Assembly (NCBI GenBank): GCA_016708435.1
Contig: JADJFV010000005.1
Location: forward strand, 248,001-312,000
DNA: 64,000 bases
Direction: 5' to 3'
DNA from: Leptospiraceae bacterium
GTDB lineage: Bacteria > Spirochaetota > Leptospiria > Leptospirales > Leptospiraceae
Part shown: piece by piece, positions 1-10,311 of the stretch
How positions within the stretch are numbered: position 1 is the first letter of the stretch
Layout: each line of letters starts with the position of its first letter
Notes under the pieces: generated by a model
The model's input: only the letters and a program-made list of their open reading frames with translations
Told to the model about the DNA's origin: nothing
Database searches by the model: none
Made by a program: the position numbers and the translations under genes

Positions 1-1
1 G

Positions 2-1051
2 AATTACAATCATGAGACGCTTGTTCTCATGGCAGCTATGGAGCTTGCTCAAAAGAATGCAAAACTAGAAAAAGACACCTTAGATCCAACCAGAGTTGGA
101 TTCATTGATTCTTCGTCTAGATCTTCTCTTGCATGGTGGGAACATGCTTGGAAGAGATACACTGAATTGAAGGATGATTCAGTCTTTGATCGATACGCTG
201 TGCTAACTTCTATGGCTTCGAACCCGACTAGTCTTACTGCCATCAATAGCAATATTCAGGGATTTGTTACAACTATCTCTGCTGCTTGTGTCGGAGGGCA
301 TCATGCCATTAGCCTCTGCTTTCAGGCAATTCGTAAAGGGCGCGCTGATGTTATGTATGCAGGTGGGCATGAATTTCCGCTCATTAAACCACTCATGCAA
401 ATGTATTCTGACCCTCAGAGTCGGGTCATGTCTCTCGAAAAGGAAGATCCTAAGAATGCTATTAGACCCTATGATAGAAAACGAGATGGATTTGCGTTAG
501 GCGAAGGAGCAGCCGTCTTATGTATGGAAAGCTATGAGCATGCCAAAGCCCGCGGTGCAAAAATATATGCTGAAGTTTTGGGAACACTGAGTTATAATGA
601 AGCTGACCATGCGATGAGAATGGATATTACCGGAAAGAAAGCTGCCTCTGGAATTAAGAAGCTAATTCAAATTAGTAAAAGAACTTTAGAAGATGTGGAT
701 TATTTTTGCGGTCACGGAACGGCAACTTATACAAATGACCTAGCGGAAGGAAGGTCAATGAAATTATTATACGATGGAGTTCCTAAAGAGAAGTGGGCAC
801 CACTCGGATCCATTAAACCAATCTATGGACATACATTCGGAGCTGCCGGTATATTAAATGTAGCCGCTACAGCTCTTATGGTAGACAATCAAACTCTTTG
901 TCCTACTATTAATTTGAAAAACGTAGATCCGGAATGCGAACAAGATCATATACCTGAAGGTCCAAGGGAGGCTAAGATTGATTTTGCGATATCACTTGCC
1001 TTTGCAATTGGGAGTCAATCTTCCTTTATTTCATTGGGCTCTGTTGATTAA
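2..1051 (+). CDS. Beta-ketoacyl-ACP synthase, KAS II (FabF) type, 5' partial
   Basis: This is the C-terminal part of a condensing enzyme that extends acyl chains by decarboxylative condensation with malonyl-ACP. The reading frame is open to the window edge and continues upstream of the first visible Met at 29, so the true start lies outside. Numbering from that Met, the nucleophile is Cys87 in SAACVGGHHA, followed by His229 in CGHGTATYTND and His268 in KPIYGHTFGAAG. This Cys-His-His triad and the GHTFGAAG signature identify the KAS I/II class. A KAS III-type gene follows 102 bp downstream on the same strand, so the pair may serve one fatty-acid or specialised-lipid pathway. I cannot tell housekeeping FabF from a specialised paralogue without the upstream genes. 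Confidence 0.88.
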   Translation, partial: NYNHETLVLMAAMELAQKNAKLEKDTLDPTRVGFIDSSSRSSLAWWEHAWKRYTELKDDSVFDRYAVLTSMASNPTSLTAINSNIQGFVTTISAACVGGHHAISLCFQAIRKGRADVMYAGGHEFPLIKPLMQMYSDPQSRVMSLEKEDPKNAIRPYDRKRDGFALGEGAAVLCMESYEHAKARGAKIYAEVLGTLSYNEADHAMRMDITGKKAASGIKKLIQISKRTLEDVDYFCGHGTATYTNDLAEGRSMKLLYDGVPKEKWAPLGSIKPIYGHTFGAAGILNVAATALMVDNQTLCPTINLKNVDPECEQDHIPEGPREAKIDFAISLAFAIGSQSSFISLGSVD

Positions 1052-1153
1052 AAGAGAGATTGATTTTTCGCTTTTAATTAGGTTGAAAAACCGATAAGAA
1101 TTCTAGATTCTTAAATTAATGCGTTATTTTTTTAAAATAAAAGAGGAGAACAA

Positions 1154-2116
1154 ATGAAACTTAAAACAAATGGAATACAAATTACAGGTTACGGAGATTA
1201 TTACCCTGAGAAAATTTTAACGGACGAAGAAATCCGTGGAAGATTAAAATATCCTGAAATGCATGCAGCAGAAAAAGCAGTTATAGGTGATATTGGAGTC
1301 ACAAAAAGACATAGAGCAAACGAAAAAGAAACTTCCGTCTTTATGGCTTCCAAGGCTTGTGAGATGGCAATGAAAAATGCCGGTGTGTCACCAGAGGCAA
1401 TAGACTTATATTTATTTTGTAATTGGACAGAGAGATATTATTTGCCAGACTTAGCTCCGCAAGCATCCCTTCTTAATGGAACTAAGAATGCTTTGGCTTT
1501 CGATTTAGGAACAGCATGCACTGGCTTCGTCCACGGAGTCCAAACAGCAAGTTGTTATTTACAGACTGGTAAGTGGAAGAAGGCTTTAGTCGTGGGTGCT
1601 GAGAGATTTTCAGAAAGAACAAAAAAAGGTGGTTACGGAGAATTTACCGCTGGAGATGCTGCTGCGGCAGTAGTAATGGAATATACAGGAAATACAGATA
1701 CGGGTATCATTGATACTTGCTTATTTGATGTTGGAAGTTTAATCGAAGTAATCACATGCAACGCACCTGCTGGGTTAATTAAGAGTTACCCGGATTTAGT
1801 TACAAATGCGGCTGATTACACTTTGAAAGCAATTGATCTATTGATGGAAAGAAATGGATTGACCGAGTCGGATATCAAATGGGTTGTTCCGCATCCAGGA
1901 ACAGATATCGTTGTAAAAGATGTATTGAAGCGCACTAAGATTCCAAAAGAAAAGTATCTAATGAATTTTCCAAAGATGGGAAACGTTTCAGCTGCTTCTA
2001 TTCCAACTGTTTTGGCTGAGTATTACAACAATGGAACAATCAAGAAAGGTGATGTAATTTTAACTCCGGCAGTCGGTGGTGGTTTTTATTGGGGAGGAAT
2101 TCTTTACATCGCATAG
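1154..2116 (+). CDS. Beta-ketoacyl-ACP synthase III (FabH-like)
   Basis: The 320-residue product has the normal length of a FabH-family enzyme, which condenses an acyl-CoA primer with malonyl-ACP. The Cys-His-Asn triad is complete: Cys122 in GTACTGF, His247 in VVPHPGTD and Asn277 in MGNVSAAS. The terminal glycine-rich stretch VGGGFYWGG matches the usual C-terminus. The start is supported by an AGGAG-type ribosome site about 7 bases upstream. It follows a KAS II-type gene. Sequence features between residues 180 and 215 are shorter and less typical than in canonical FabH, so a specialised primer preference is possible. Family assignment is firm; the physiological role is inference. Confidence 0.88.
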   Translation: MKLKTNGIQITGYGDYYPEKILTDEEIRGRLKYPEMHAAEKAVIGDIGVTKRHRANEKETSVFMASKACEMAMKNAGVSPEAIDLYLFCNWTERYYLPDLAPQASLLNGTKNALAFDLGTACTGFVHGVQTASCYLQTGKWKKALVVGAERFSERTKKGGYGEFTAGDAAAAVVMEYTGNTDTGIIDTCLFDVGSLIEVITCNAPAGLIKSYPDLVTNAADYTLKAIDLLMERNGLTESDIKWVVPHPGTDIVVKDVLKRTKIPKEKYLMNFPKMGNVSAASIPTVLAEYYNNGTIKKGDVILTPAVGGGFYWGGILYIA

Positions 2117-2124
2117 ATAATATT

Positions 2125-2174
2125 GGGGCTTGGGGCGAAAGTCCCAAATCCCCGATAGGGATAATACCCTTTTT
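2125..2174 (+). terminator. Hairpins after the KAS III gene, probable terminator
   Basis: Two adjacent inverted repeats begin 9 bp after the stop codon. The first pairs GGGG..TTGGG with CCCAA..CCCC. The second is a short AGGG/CCCT stem directly followed by a run of T. Together they look like a transcription terminator separating the lipid genes from the signalling locus. Confidence 0.45.
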
Positions 2175-2285
2175 CCTACGGAAAAATATTACATCAAAAA
2201 AATAAATTGCATGACAAATTAATATTTAGCAACATAGTTCTTTAATCTGCAAATAGATTCGCGACTTTGAGGATTTTGTTTATTT

Positions 2286-5200
2286 ATGCAAGTAATTGAA
2301 GGCTATGAAGTTAAAGAAAAGATCAACACCAATTCGGATATAGAAGTTTATCGGGCAATAGACAAATCTGATAATAAACCAATCATCTTAAAAAGCATTC
2401 CAATTCACAACGAATTTCATTCATCGATTATAAATCTCAAAAACGAATACGATATTCTGAAATTTTTATCTTCCGATTTAATGGTAAAGGTTTATTCCTT
2501 CCAAAGATATTCTAATGGATTTTTATTAGCGTATGAAGATACAGGTGGAATTTCTTTAAAGCAATATGCCGATGGAAAAAAATTACCACTTGATGTTTTT
2601 TATTTAATCGCAATTCGCTTAGCAGAAATTCTTTCCGAGATTCATCGAAAAAAAGTAATCCATAAAGATATTAAACCAGAAAATGTAATTATTAATCCCA
2701 ATACAATGGATGTGAAACTCATTGACTTTGGAATTTCAACTCGACTTTCTAAAGAAGAAACAAAATGGACGGCGGCTAATGTTCTAGAAGGAAGTATACA
2801 ATATATTTCTCCAGAGCAAACAGGTCGAATGAATCGATCTGTAGACTATCGAAGTGATTTTTATTCTCTAGGGGTTACTTTCTATTTAATGCTCACAGGA
2901 AAACTTCCTTTTGAAAATACAGACTTACTAGAATTAGTTCATGCGCATTTAGCGAAAACTCCTGCTTTGCCACATGAGGTGGATGCAAGTATTCCAATTT
3001 CAATTTCTACAATCGTTGGTAAACTTATGGCAAAGACGGCAGAGAATCGCTATCAAACTGCACTTGGTCTTAAATATGATTTAGAATTGGCACAAAAAGA
3101 AGATCCTTCTAAATTAATAGAAATTGGTTCCAAAGATTTATCAGATGAATTTAAAATTACGCAAAAACTATACGGTAGATCAGAAGATATAATAAAACTT
3201 ATCGAAACATTTTCAGAAGTTCATGAAACGGGCATATCTAAGTTAATGCTAATTTCTGGATATTCAGGCGTGGGCAAATCATCGTTAGTCAAAGAAATTA
3301 ATAAACCAATCACAGCTTCTAAAGGGTATTTTTTAAGTGGAAAATACGATCAATACAATCGTAATTTACCATTTAGTGCTATCATTCAAGTATTTACAAA
3401 TCTTATTCGTTTGTTTTTAACAGAAAGTCCAGAGAGTATAGATACATGGAAAGCAAAAATAGTAAGTGCTCTTGGTTCAAATGGGAAAGTAATAACAGAC
3501 GTTATCCCCGAATTGGAATATATCATCGGAGAGCAGCTACCAGTTGCAGAGCTAGGATCTCAAGAAAACTCAAATCGTTTTTATTTAGTCTTTCAGAACT
3601 TTATTAAAGTATTTGCTAATATGGAACACCCACTTGCAATCTTTTTGGATGACTTGCAATGGGCGGATTCTGCATCCCTTGGATTGATTAAAAATTTGAT
3701 GTTGGATTCATCCATGAGATATTTGTTTCTCATGCTTGCTTACAGGGACAATGAAACAGATGGAAATCATCCATTCACAATCATGCTTGACTCTATCAAG
3801 AAAGAAAAGTTCGAAGTAGGTTTGATTTATTTAAAACCTCTTTCCGAGGAGAATGTAAATGAAATGCTACGGGATAGTTTATTCTGCAAGTCAGAAGAAG
3901 TTGCTCCTTTGGCAGAGCTTGTTTTTCAAAAAACAGGTGGAAATCCATTTTTTATTACAGAGCTTTTAAAACAGCTTACAAAGGAAGAATCAATTACCTT
4001 TGATTACGATCATGGAAAATGGCAATGGAATATTGAAAAGATTAAATCTACTCGCATCTCAGAAAACGTTGTGGAATTATTAATTGGTCGCATCCAAAAG
4101 CTTTCTGAGAAAACGCAACATATCTTGAAACTTGCATCCTGTATAGGGAATAACTTTGAATTAGCCACACTTTCTTTGATTAACAATGCTTGGCCCCAAG
4201 ACACTAAGAGAGATTTGGCTGAAACAATCAAAGAAGAATTAATCTATCCTGTTGGAGACAACTACCGATTAGTCGATTCAATGGGTACTGATATTAAAGA
4301 CATGCGTCGTAATTATGAAACAGCTAAAAAAATTGCCTACAGATTTCAGCATGATAGAGTTCAGCAGGCAAGTTATGAACTAATTGGGGAATCAGAGAAA
4401 AAAGCACTCAGGTTGAAGATTGGAAGGATTCTCTTAAAGAGCGAAGGCTGGGAAGAAAATCTATTTGATGTGGTCAATCATCTCAATATTGGTTCTGATT
4501 TAATTACAGAAGAATCTGAAAAGAAGCAGTTAATAGAGCTTAACCTACAAGCAGGTAAAAAAGCCAAGAAATCTACTGCTTATAAACCTGCGTTAGAATA
4601 TTTAGCGCAAGCACATACTATCATGAATAATTTAGGATCTTTCTGGGAACGATACTATGACTTATCTTTGGTTGTGCATCGAGAATTGGCTGAAGTGGAA
4701 TACCTAAATGGAAATTTTGAAAATTCAGAGCGGTTAATTAACAATATCCTCGAACATGCTAAAACTGATATTGAAAAAGGAGAGATATATCGTTTATTAA
4801 TTGTGCAGTATACATTATCCGCTAAGTATCCTCTCGCAATTGATGCACTAAAAAAATCCCTTGCTCCATTTAATATTTTTCTTCCTGATAGATTAGGATG
4901 ATGCAATTAGAAAAGAAATGGATTTTAAATCTTATCTTTAAAAAGCAAAAAAGTCGAATCGTTAGCAGATGAGCCTGAGATGATTAATCCTGAAAATATA
5001 ATTGCGATTCAGATTTTAACAATTACTATTCCTACATCCTATATTATTCAAGTCCAGAGTTTTGGACAGTCCTCGTCCTTAAAGCAGTCAACTCTATATT
5101 TGTTAAATATGGCAATGTCGTGGAAACTTATGGTTATTCGTGTTATGGCATTCTTCTTGCCGCCAGCGGAGATTTTAAGTTGGGGTATGAGTTTGGCAAG

Positions 5201-7608
5201 TTAGCTGTTACAATTAGTGATAAGTTTAAAAATAAATCAGAAAAATGTAAAGGCAGTAATGTATTTGCCAATTTGATTCATTCGTGGGTCTATCATATTA
5301 AGAATACTGTTGAAATCAATGCAGACGGGTTTAATGCAGGATTAGAGTCTGGAGAATTCCAACATGCCAGTTATATCTCATGAATGCTTCGTTAATTTAT
5401 TTTTTATTCGGGAAAAATTTAAATCAATTGCAAAATGAAATGCAAAGATGTTACATTTTACACAGAAAGTAAAAATAACCTTGCGATTGATACAATTATT
5501 GGTAGAGATAATTGATAAGAATCTTTCAGGCAAGTTTAGAATCTGAAATTTTAATTTCGAAACAATGGAAGATATATAATTTTTAGAAATTGTAATTCAA
5601 CATCAAATTATGTTGTCTATCTGCATATATAAAATTATGCAATCTCAGATTTTTTTTCTTTATGAACGATTTGAAGATGCATTGCGGAAGCTCGAATCAG
5701 CCTGCATCGTTGCATTTATAGTAGGGTTACACCCTATTGCAGAGCATAATTTCTATTATTCTCTCATTCTCTGTGCGATGTACAAATATGCAAGCAAAGA
5801 AGATAGAATTAAATATATGGAACAAGTGAAGTCCAATCAAAAGCAAATGAAGATATGGGCAGAGAGTTGTTCTGAGAATTTCCTTCATAAGTATTTATTA
5901 GTAGAAGCAGAGATAGGACGAATTGAATACAAAAACTGGAAAGCAGCCAAGCTATATGATGAGTCTATTCAGGAAGCGCGTAAGAATGAGTTTGTGCAAA
6001 ATGAAGCATTAGCGAATGAATTGGCTGCAAAGTTTTGGTTAAAGAAGAAGAATTATCGATTTGCTCAAAATTATTTCTTAGAAGCCTACAATTGTTATGA
6101 AGGTTGGGGTGCGATTCGAAAGTGCGAAGACTTAAGAGAGAAATATCCTAATTTCATTACAGAGCAGAAAATTCCCTATGACTTTAGTAAGACCTTATCA
6201 AGTACTATGTCTATCTCGACACAGACAGGAAATGGTTCTTCTACTCAACTGCATACAACAAATACTTTGGACTTGCAATCGGTATTAAAAAGTTCTTCTG
6301 CGATCTCTGGCGAGATTAAGATTGAAAGCTTATTAAATAAAATTATGAGTATCGTGATAGAGAATGCAGGGGCTCAGCGTGGAGTATTGTTATTAAAGAA
6401 GGATAAGAAACTCTATGTGGAAGCAGAAGGCTCTATCTCTTCAGAAGAAGTGAGCGTAATGACTAATATCCCCATTGAGCAGTTTGCGGACATTGCAAGT
6501 TCTGTTGTATACTATGTAGAAAGAACGAAAGAAAATCGTGTTTTAATCAATGCCGCAAATGATGAAAAGTTCAATAAGGATTTGTATATTTCTAAGAATC
6601 AAATCAAATCTATTTTATGTGCTCCGATCATGAAGCAGGGTGAGTTAACGGGAGTGTTGTATTTAGAGAACAATCTATCTACCGGTGCATTTACGGCAGA
6701 CAGATTACAGGTAGTCAATGTGCTGTCCTCGCAAGCTGCTATTTCTATTGATAATGCGCTACTCTATGCAAACATGGAGCAGAAAGTAAAAGATAGAACA
6801 AAAGAATTAGCAGAGACTAATGATAAGTTGGCGGAGAAGAACCAGCATATAACGGATAGTATTAATTATGCGAAGACCATTCAGGAAGCCATTCTACCAT
6901 CTAAGACTGCGATTGGAAATTCTCTGAGAGATTTCTTTATTCTGTTCAGACCGAAAGACATTGTCTCTGGCGATTTTTATTGGTTTACTCATTTTGAAGG
7001 TTACACCTTTATAGCCGCAGTGGATTGCACGGGACATGGAGTTCCCGGTGCTTTTATGTCAATGATTGGTAGTTCCATTTTAAATCAAATCGTGAAAGAA
7101 CAACGTATATTAGACCCAGCACTTATCTTGAAGCATTTGAATAATAATGTACGTCATGCGCTAAGACAAGACGTAAAAGAAGATGCATCTCGTGATGGAA
7201 TGGAAATATGCTTTTGTCGAATCAACGATTCTGGAGACGAAGCAGTGTTTGCCGGTGGTCATAGGACGCTCTATATGATACGAGGAACGGAGCTTATTTC
7301 TATTAAGGGAGATAAAGAATCCATCGGCGGAAAGCAGAAAGAAGAGCGTGTATACACAAATCACGAGATTAAAATAGAGAAGGGAGTTCGCACGGTGATT
7401 TATCTCACCACGGATGGATTCCAAGATCAACCAAGCCCTGAATGGAAAGAAAATTGGATCAAAGGGATTGCAAGAAATGATTCAAAAGCATTATTCTGTA
7501 TCAGGCTTAGAGCAGAAGAAGTTGTTCGAAGATGGACTTGATGCCCATACTCAAAATAATTCCGAGCCTCAACGGGATGATATCACTCTGATTGGAATTA
7601 TCTTGTAA
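2286..7608 (+). pseudogene. Decayed Ser/Thr kinase - AAA ATPase - TPR - GAF - SpoIIE phosphatase gene
   Basis: Segments in different frames add up to one large signalling protein of about 1,770 residues. The first open segment (2286-4901) has a protein kinase domain with HKDIKPEN and DFG, then a predicted ATPase with P-loop GYSGVGKSS and Walker B FLDDLQWAD. From about 4880 to 5610 the TPR-like region is broken: the pieces at 4980-5204 and 5120-5383 read as one protein only if frames are switched, and stops intervene. The segment 5610-7541 carries TPR-like helices, a GAF domain, a coiled coil and a SpoIIE/PP2C domain (SGDFYWF, VDCTGHGVPGAF). A further shift near 7430-7440 moves the true C-terminus (DDITLIGIIL) to another frame ending at 7608. 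At least four lesions make a sequencing artefact alone unlikely, though some could be errors. The phosphatase end adjoins SiaB- and SiaC-like genes. Confidence 0.8.
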
Positions 7609-7801
7609 TTTTTAGGTTTTTAAGGGAAAGAGTTTATTGGGATTGACTCAAAAAACTATTTTGGCATAATGCAACTATTCATTTGGCTTCTAGGCTTCTT
7701 GGTCAGGGAATACTTGGGTTTTGGACTAAGTTCGAGTAACCAAAATCAATGTTAAAGATATTATTGACAATAATACAAATTTTAGGTTAGTGTAAATTCT
7801 T

Positions 7802-8350
7802 ATGAATGAAAGTGGTGGACTATACAACCAGTATCTCGAAATTAAAGATCACAAGATACTCGTCTCATTTAAAGGCGCGATATCTCAGGAAGTCTTAACC
7901 GAATTCGGTACTATGATTAAATCTTCTTTGAGTGCCGAAACTAATACTAAGCGTATCTTTGCTGTATTTGTTGAGCTTGCTCAAAATATAGTCCATTATT
8001 CTGCCGAACAGCAGCCAAATGCAAATGGGCGAGCAGGCGTAGGAATTATAATACTTAGAGAAAAGCAAAACCTATTTTTTCTAAGTTCAGGGAATATGGT
8101 TCCCAATGAAAAGGTAGAAAAAATTAAAGCAAAGTGCGAGAAAGTAAACGCAATGAATAAAGATGAACTCAAGGCATATTATCAAGAGTTAATTCGTGGT
8201 GAACGTCCTCAAGATGGAAGCCGCGGTGCTGGACTTGGTCTTGTTGATATTGCACGTAAATGCGATAGCCCTATTGAGTGCACCGTCGATCGTGTAGATG
8301 ACGAGATATCATTTATGACTCTTTCTGTATCTTTTAAAAAGGACATTTAA
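7802..8350 (+). CDS. SiaB-like GHKL protein kinase
   Basis: The 182-residue soluble protein has a GHKL ATPase layout: an N box with Glu59 and Asn62 in FVELAQNIVHYS, and a G box GAGLGLVDIARK near residue 142. This pattern and size match the SiaB family (DUF6272), kinases that phosphorylate a SiaC partner in the SiaABCD switch known from Pseudomonas. The next gene, two bases downstream, encodes exactly such a SiaC-like protein, which strongly supports the call. The start ATG at 7802 has no strong Shine-Dalgarno site, as is common in this window. It lies about 190 bp after the broken phosphatase gene and may once have shared its transcript. Confidence 0.8.
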   Translation: MNESGGLYNQYLEIKDHKILVSFKGAISQEVLTEFGTMIKSSLSAETNTKRIFAVFVELAQNIVHYSAEQQPNANGRAGVGIIILREKQNLFFLSSGNMVPNEKVEKIKAKCEKVNAMNKDELKAYYQELIRGERPQDGSRGAGLGLVDIARKCDSPIECTVDRVDDEISFMTLSVSFKKDI

Positions 8351-8352
8351 TA

Positions 8353-8727
8353 ATGGATAAAATTCTTATACAAAAAACCAAAACCTCACCGGAAATCATT
8401 ATGGATTTTGAGAGAGGTATTCTAGATATAATTGGTGAGTCTTATCCTGAAAATGCAGTCGGATTTTATAAACCTGTATTTGACTGGCTAAACTCAGCTA
8501 CTAGTGCCAACATTCCGATAACTGTAAATTTTCGCTTAGATTATTTTAATACAAGCTCTTCCAAGTGCGTGATAGATATTCTTGATATTTTAGATAAATA
8601 CCATGGAAACGCTGGAAAGGTTTCTGTTAAATGGTATTATAAAGAAGATGATGACGATATGCTAGAAACAGGTGAAGAGTTTTCTAGTGATATTAAAGTT
8701 CCTTTTGAGCTTCTTTCCTACTCCTAG
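8353..8727 (+). CDS. SiaC-like regulatory phosphoprotein (DUF1987)
   Basis: This 124-residue protein matches the SiaC family in size and pattern. In Pseudomonas, SiaC is phosphorylated by SiaB and dephosphorylated by the PP2C protein SiaA, and only the unphosphorylated form binds and activates the diguanylate cyclase SiaD. The segment YFNTSSSK (Thr67) lies where the family's phospho-acceptor threonine is found. The gene starts two bases after the SiaB-like stop and ends five bases before a cyclase gene, so all three are translated from one message. That the partner is the adjacent class III cyclase is inferred from gene order and the cyclase's N-terminal coil. Confidence 0.82.
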   Translation: MDKILIQKTKTSPEIIMDFERGILDIIGESYPENAVGFYKPVFDWLNSATSANIPITVNFRLDYFNTSSSKCVIDILDILDKYHGNAGKVSVKWYYKEDDDDMLETGEEFSSDIKVPFELLSYS

Positions 8728-8732
8728 CTCTT

Positions 8733-10198
8733 ATGGCAGGTGAAAATTCTAATGAAAAACATGAAGAAATTTTCGAGCATGAATTCGAAATTCTTCAAAG
8801 AATAAAAGAGCATTTTCAAGTTACATCAGACAAGGATTCTAATCTAGTCGAATATAAGATTTTAGGAGAAAACTATGAGCAACTCCTAAGACAGAGCATT
8901 AAGCTTATGAAGATTGGGGATTCTACCCAACGAAGACTGATTAAAACACAAAACCAACTCCAAGAAGCAAATGATCAAATTGAAAAGTCTTACAATAATT
9001 TAAAAGCACTCAGTCAATTTGGACAATCAATTACAGCAAGTCTTGATACTAAAGAAATTATTCTCTCTGTTCATAAGCATATAGAAGCTATGATGTCTAC
9101 CGATATACTTTCCATCGGGATGTATGAAGAAGACAAAAAAATGATCAAGTATAAATTCTGCGTTAAGAATGGAGCCTATGTTCCTTCTCTTGCCTCAGAG
9201 AGATTAAAGGAAAAGAATTTTCCTCTCTCTGCTTTGAAAAAAAACAGGAGATCATCGTAGAAGATATTTATACAGAATATCCAGATATGGTTGCAAGTGT
9301 AAAAGAACTATGGGATGAAACAACAAAGTCACTTGCCTTTTTCCCATTGAAAGTGGAAGACAGGTTTATTGGAATTCTCACCGTTCAAAGTTATGGAAAT
9401 AAAGCATATTCTGAAAATCAATTGAACGTATTACGAACATTAGCCTCTTACGTAGGCATTGCCATTGATAATGCAGACGCATATAAGAACCTTTCTAAAA
9501 AGAATAAACAACTCAATGACAATATTGAAAAGATCAATTCCCTCAATGAAGGCATAGAAAGAGAAAGACAGAAATCCGAAAAGTTATTATTAAATATTTT
9601 ACCTGCTTCCATTGCAGAGCGTCTAAAAGCTGGCGAAAATGTTATCTCTGATTTTTTTCCAGAGGCTACTGTGATGTTTGCCGATCTAGCTGGATTTACA
9701 AAGATGAGTGCCAAATTAGCTTCGCCGGAGAAACTCGTTATTATCCTCAATGATATTTTTACAGAGTTTGATATGGTCGCCAATAAATATGGACTCGAAA
9801 AGATTAAAACAATCGGTGACTGCTATATGGTTGCCGGTGGTATTCCTGTTACGAGTGCAGACCACACAGAGAGAGTAGGCTACGCATCCATTGATATGCT
9901 AAGAGTGTTTACTGAGATAAAAGCAAATTGGAATATGGATTTTGGAATTCGAATTGGAATGCATGTGGGTTCTATTGTAGCCGGAGTAATCGGTCAAAAC
10001 AAATTCGTTTACGATTTATGGGGTGATACTGTAAATACAGCTTCTAGAATGGAATCCCATGGTGTGCCAGGAAGAATTAACTGCTCCCAGGAAATATACA
10101 ATAAATTAAAAGATAAATTTGTTTTCGAAGACCGCGGTGAAATGGAAGTAAAAGGAAAAGGCATTATGCATATGTTTTTTCTGAACGATAAAAAATAA
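8733..10198 (+). pseudogene. GAF-domain class III adenylate cyclase, frameshifted at an A8 tract
   Basis: Two frames together make one protein of about 488 residues. The first (8733-9260) has an N-terminal coiled coil (LLRQSIKLMKIGD) and the first half of a GAF domain. The second (to 10198) completes the GAF and carries a class III cyclase domain. Restoring one A in the eight-A run near 9236-9243 joins ALKKKQ to EIIVEDIY and gives a continuous GAF. The catalytic domain is intact: metal Asp in FADLAGFT, Lys in EKIKTIGDCYM, Asp in YDLWGDTVN and NTASRMES. The Lys/Asp pair predicts ATP rather than GTP as substrate. The coil before the GAF is where a SiaC partner could dock, by analogy with SiaD. 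The break may be a sequencing error, phase variation, recoding or a mutation. Confidence 0.82.
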
Positions 10199-10311
10199 CC
10201 TAAACTATTAGTGGGAAAAGATTACCTATGATTTGTCTTAAATCAGTCCAATGCTTTTCCACTTTGTGGGCGGTCTTTGTCTAATGCGATTCCTGTGGAT
10301 TTGTAGGGCGG

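Noticed and set aside
5610..7541. A stand-alone GAF-SpoIIE phosphatase gene
   Set aside because: The open frame lacks a credible start and ribosome site, its N-terminus continues the TPR region of the upstream kinase gene, and its C-terminus is out of frame. It is treated as part of one pseudogene.
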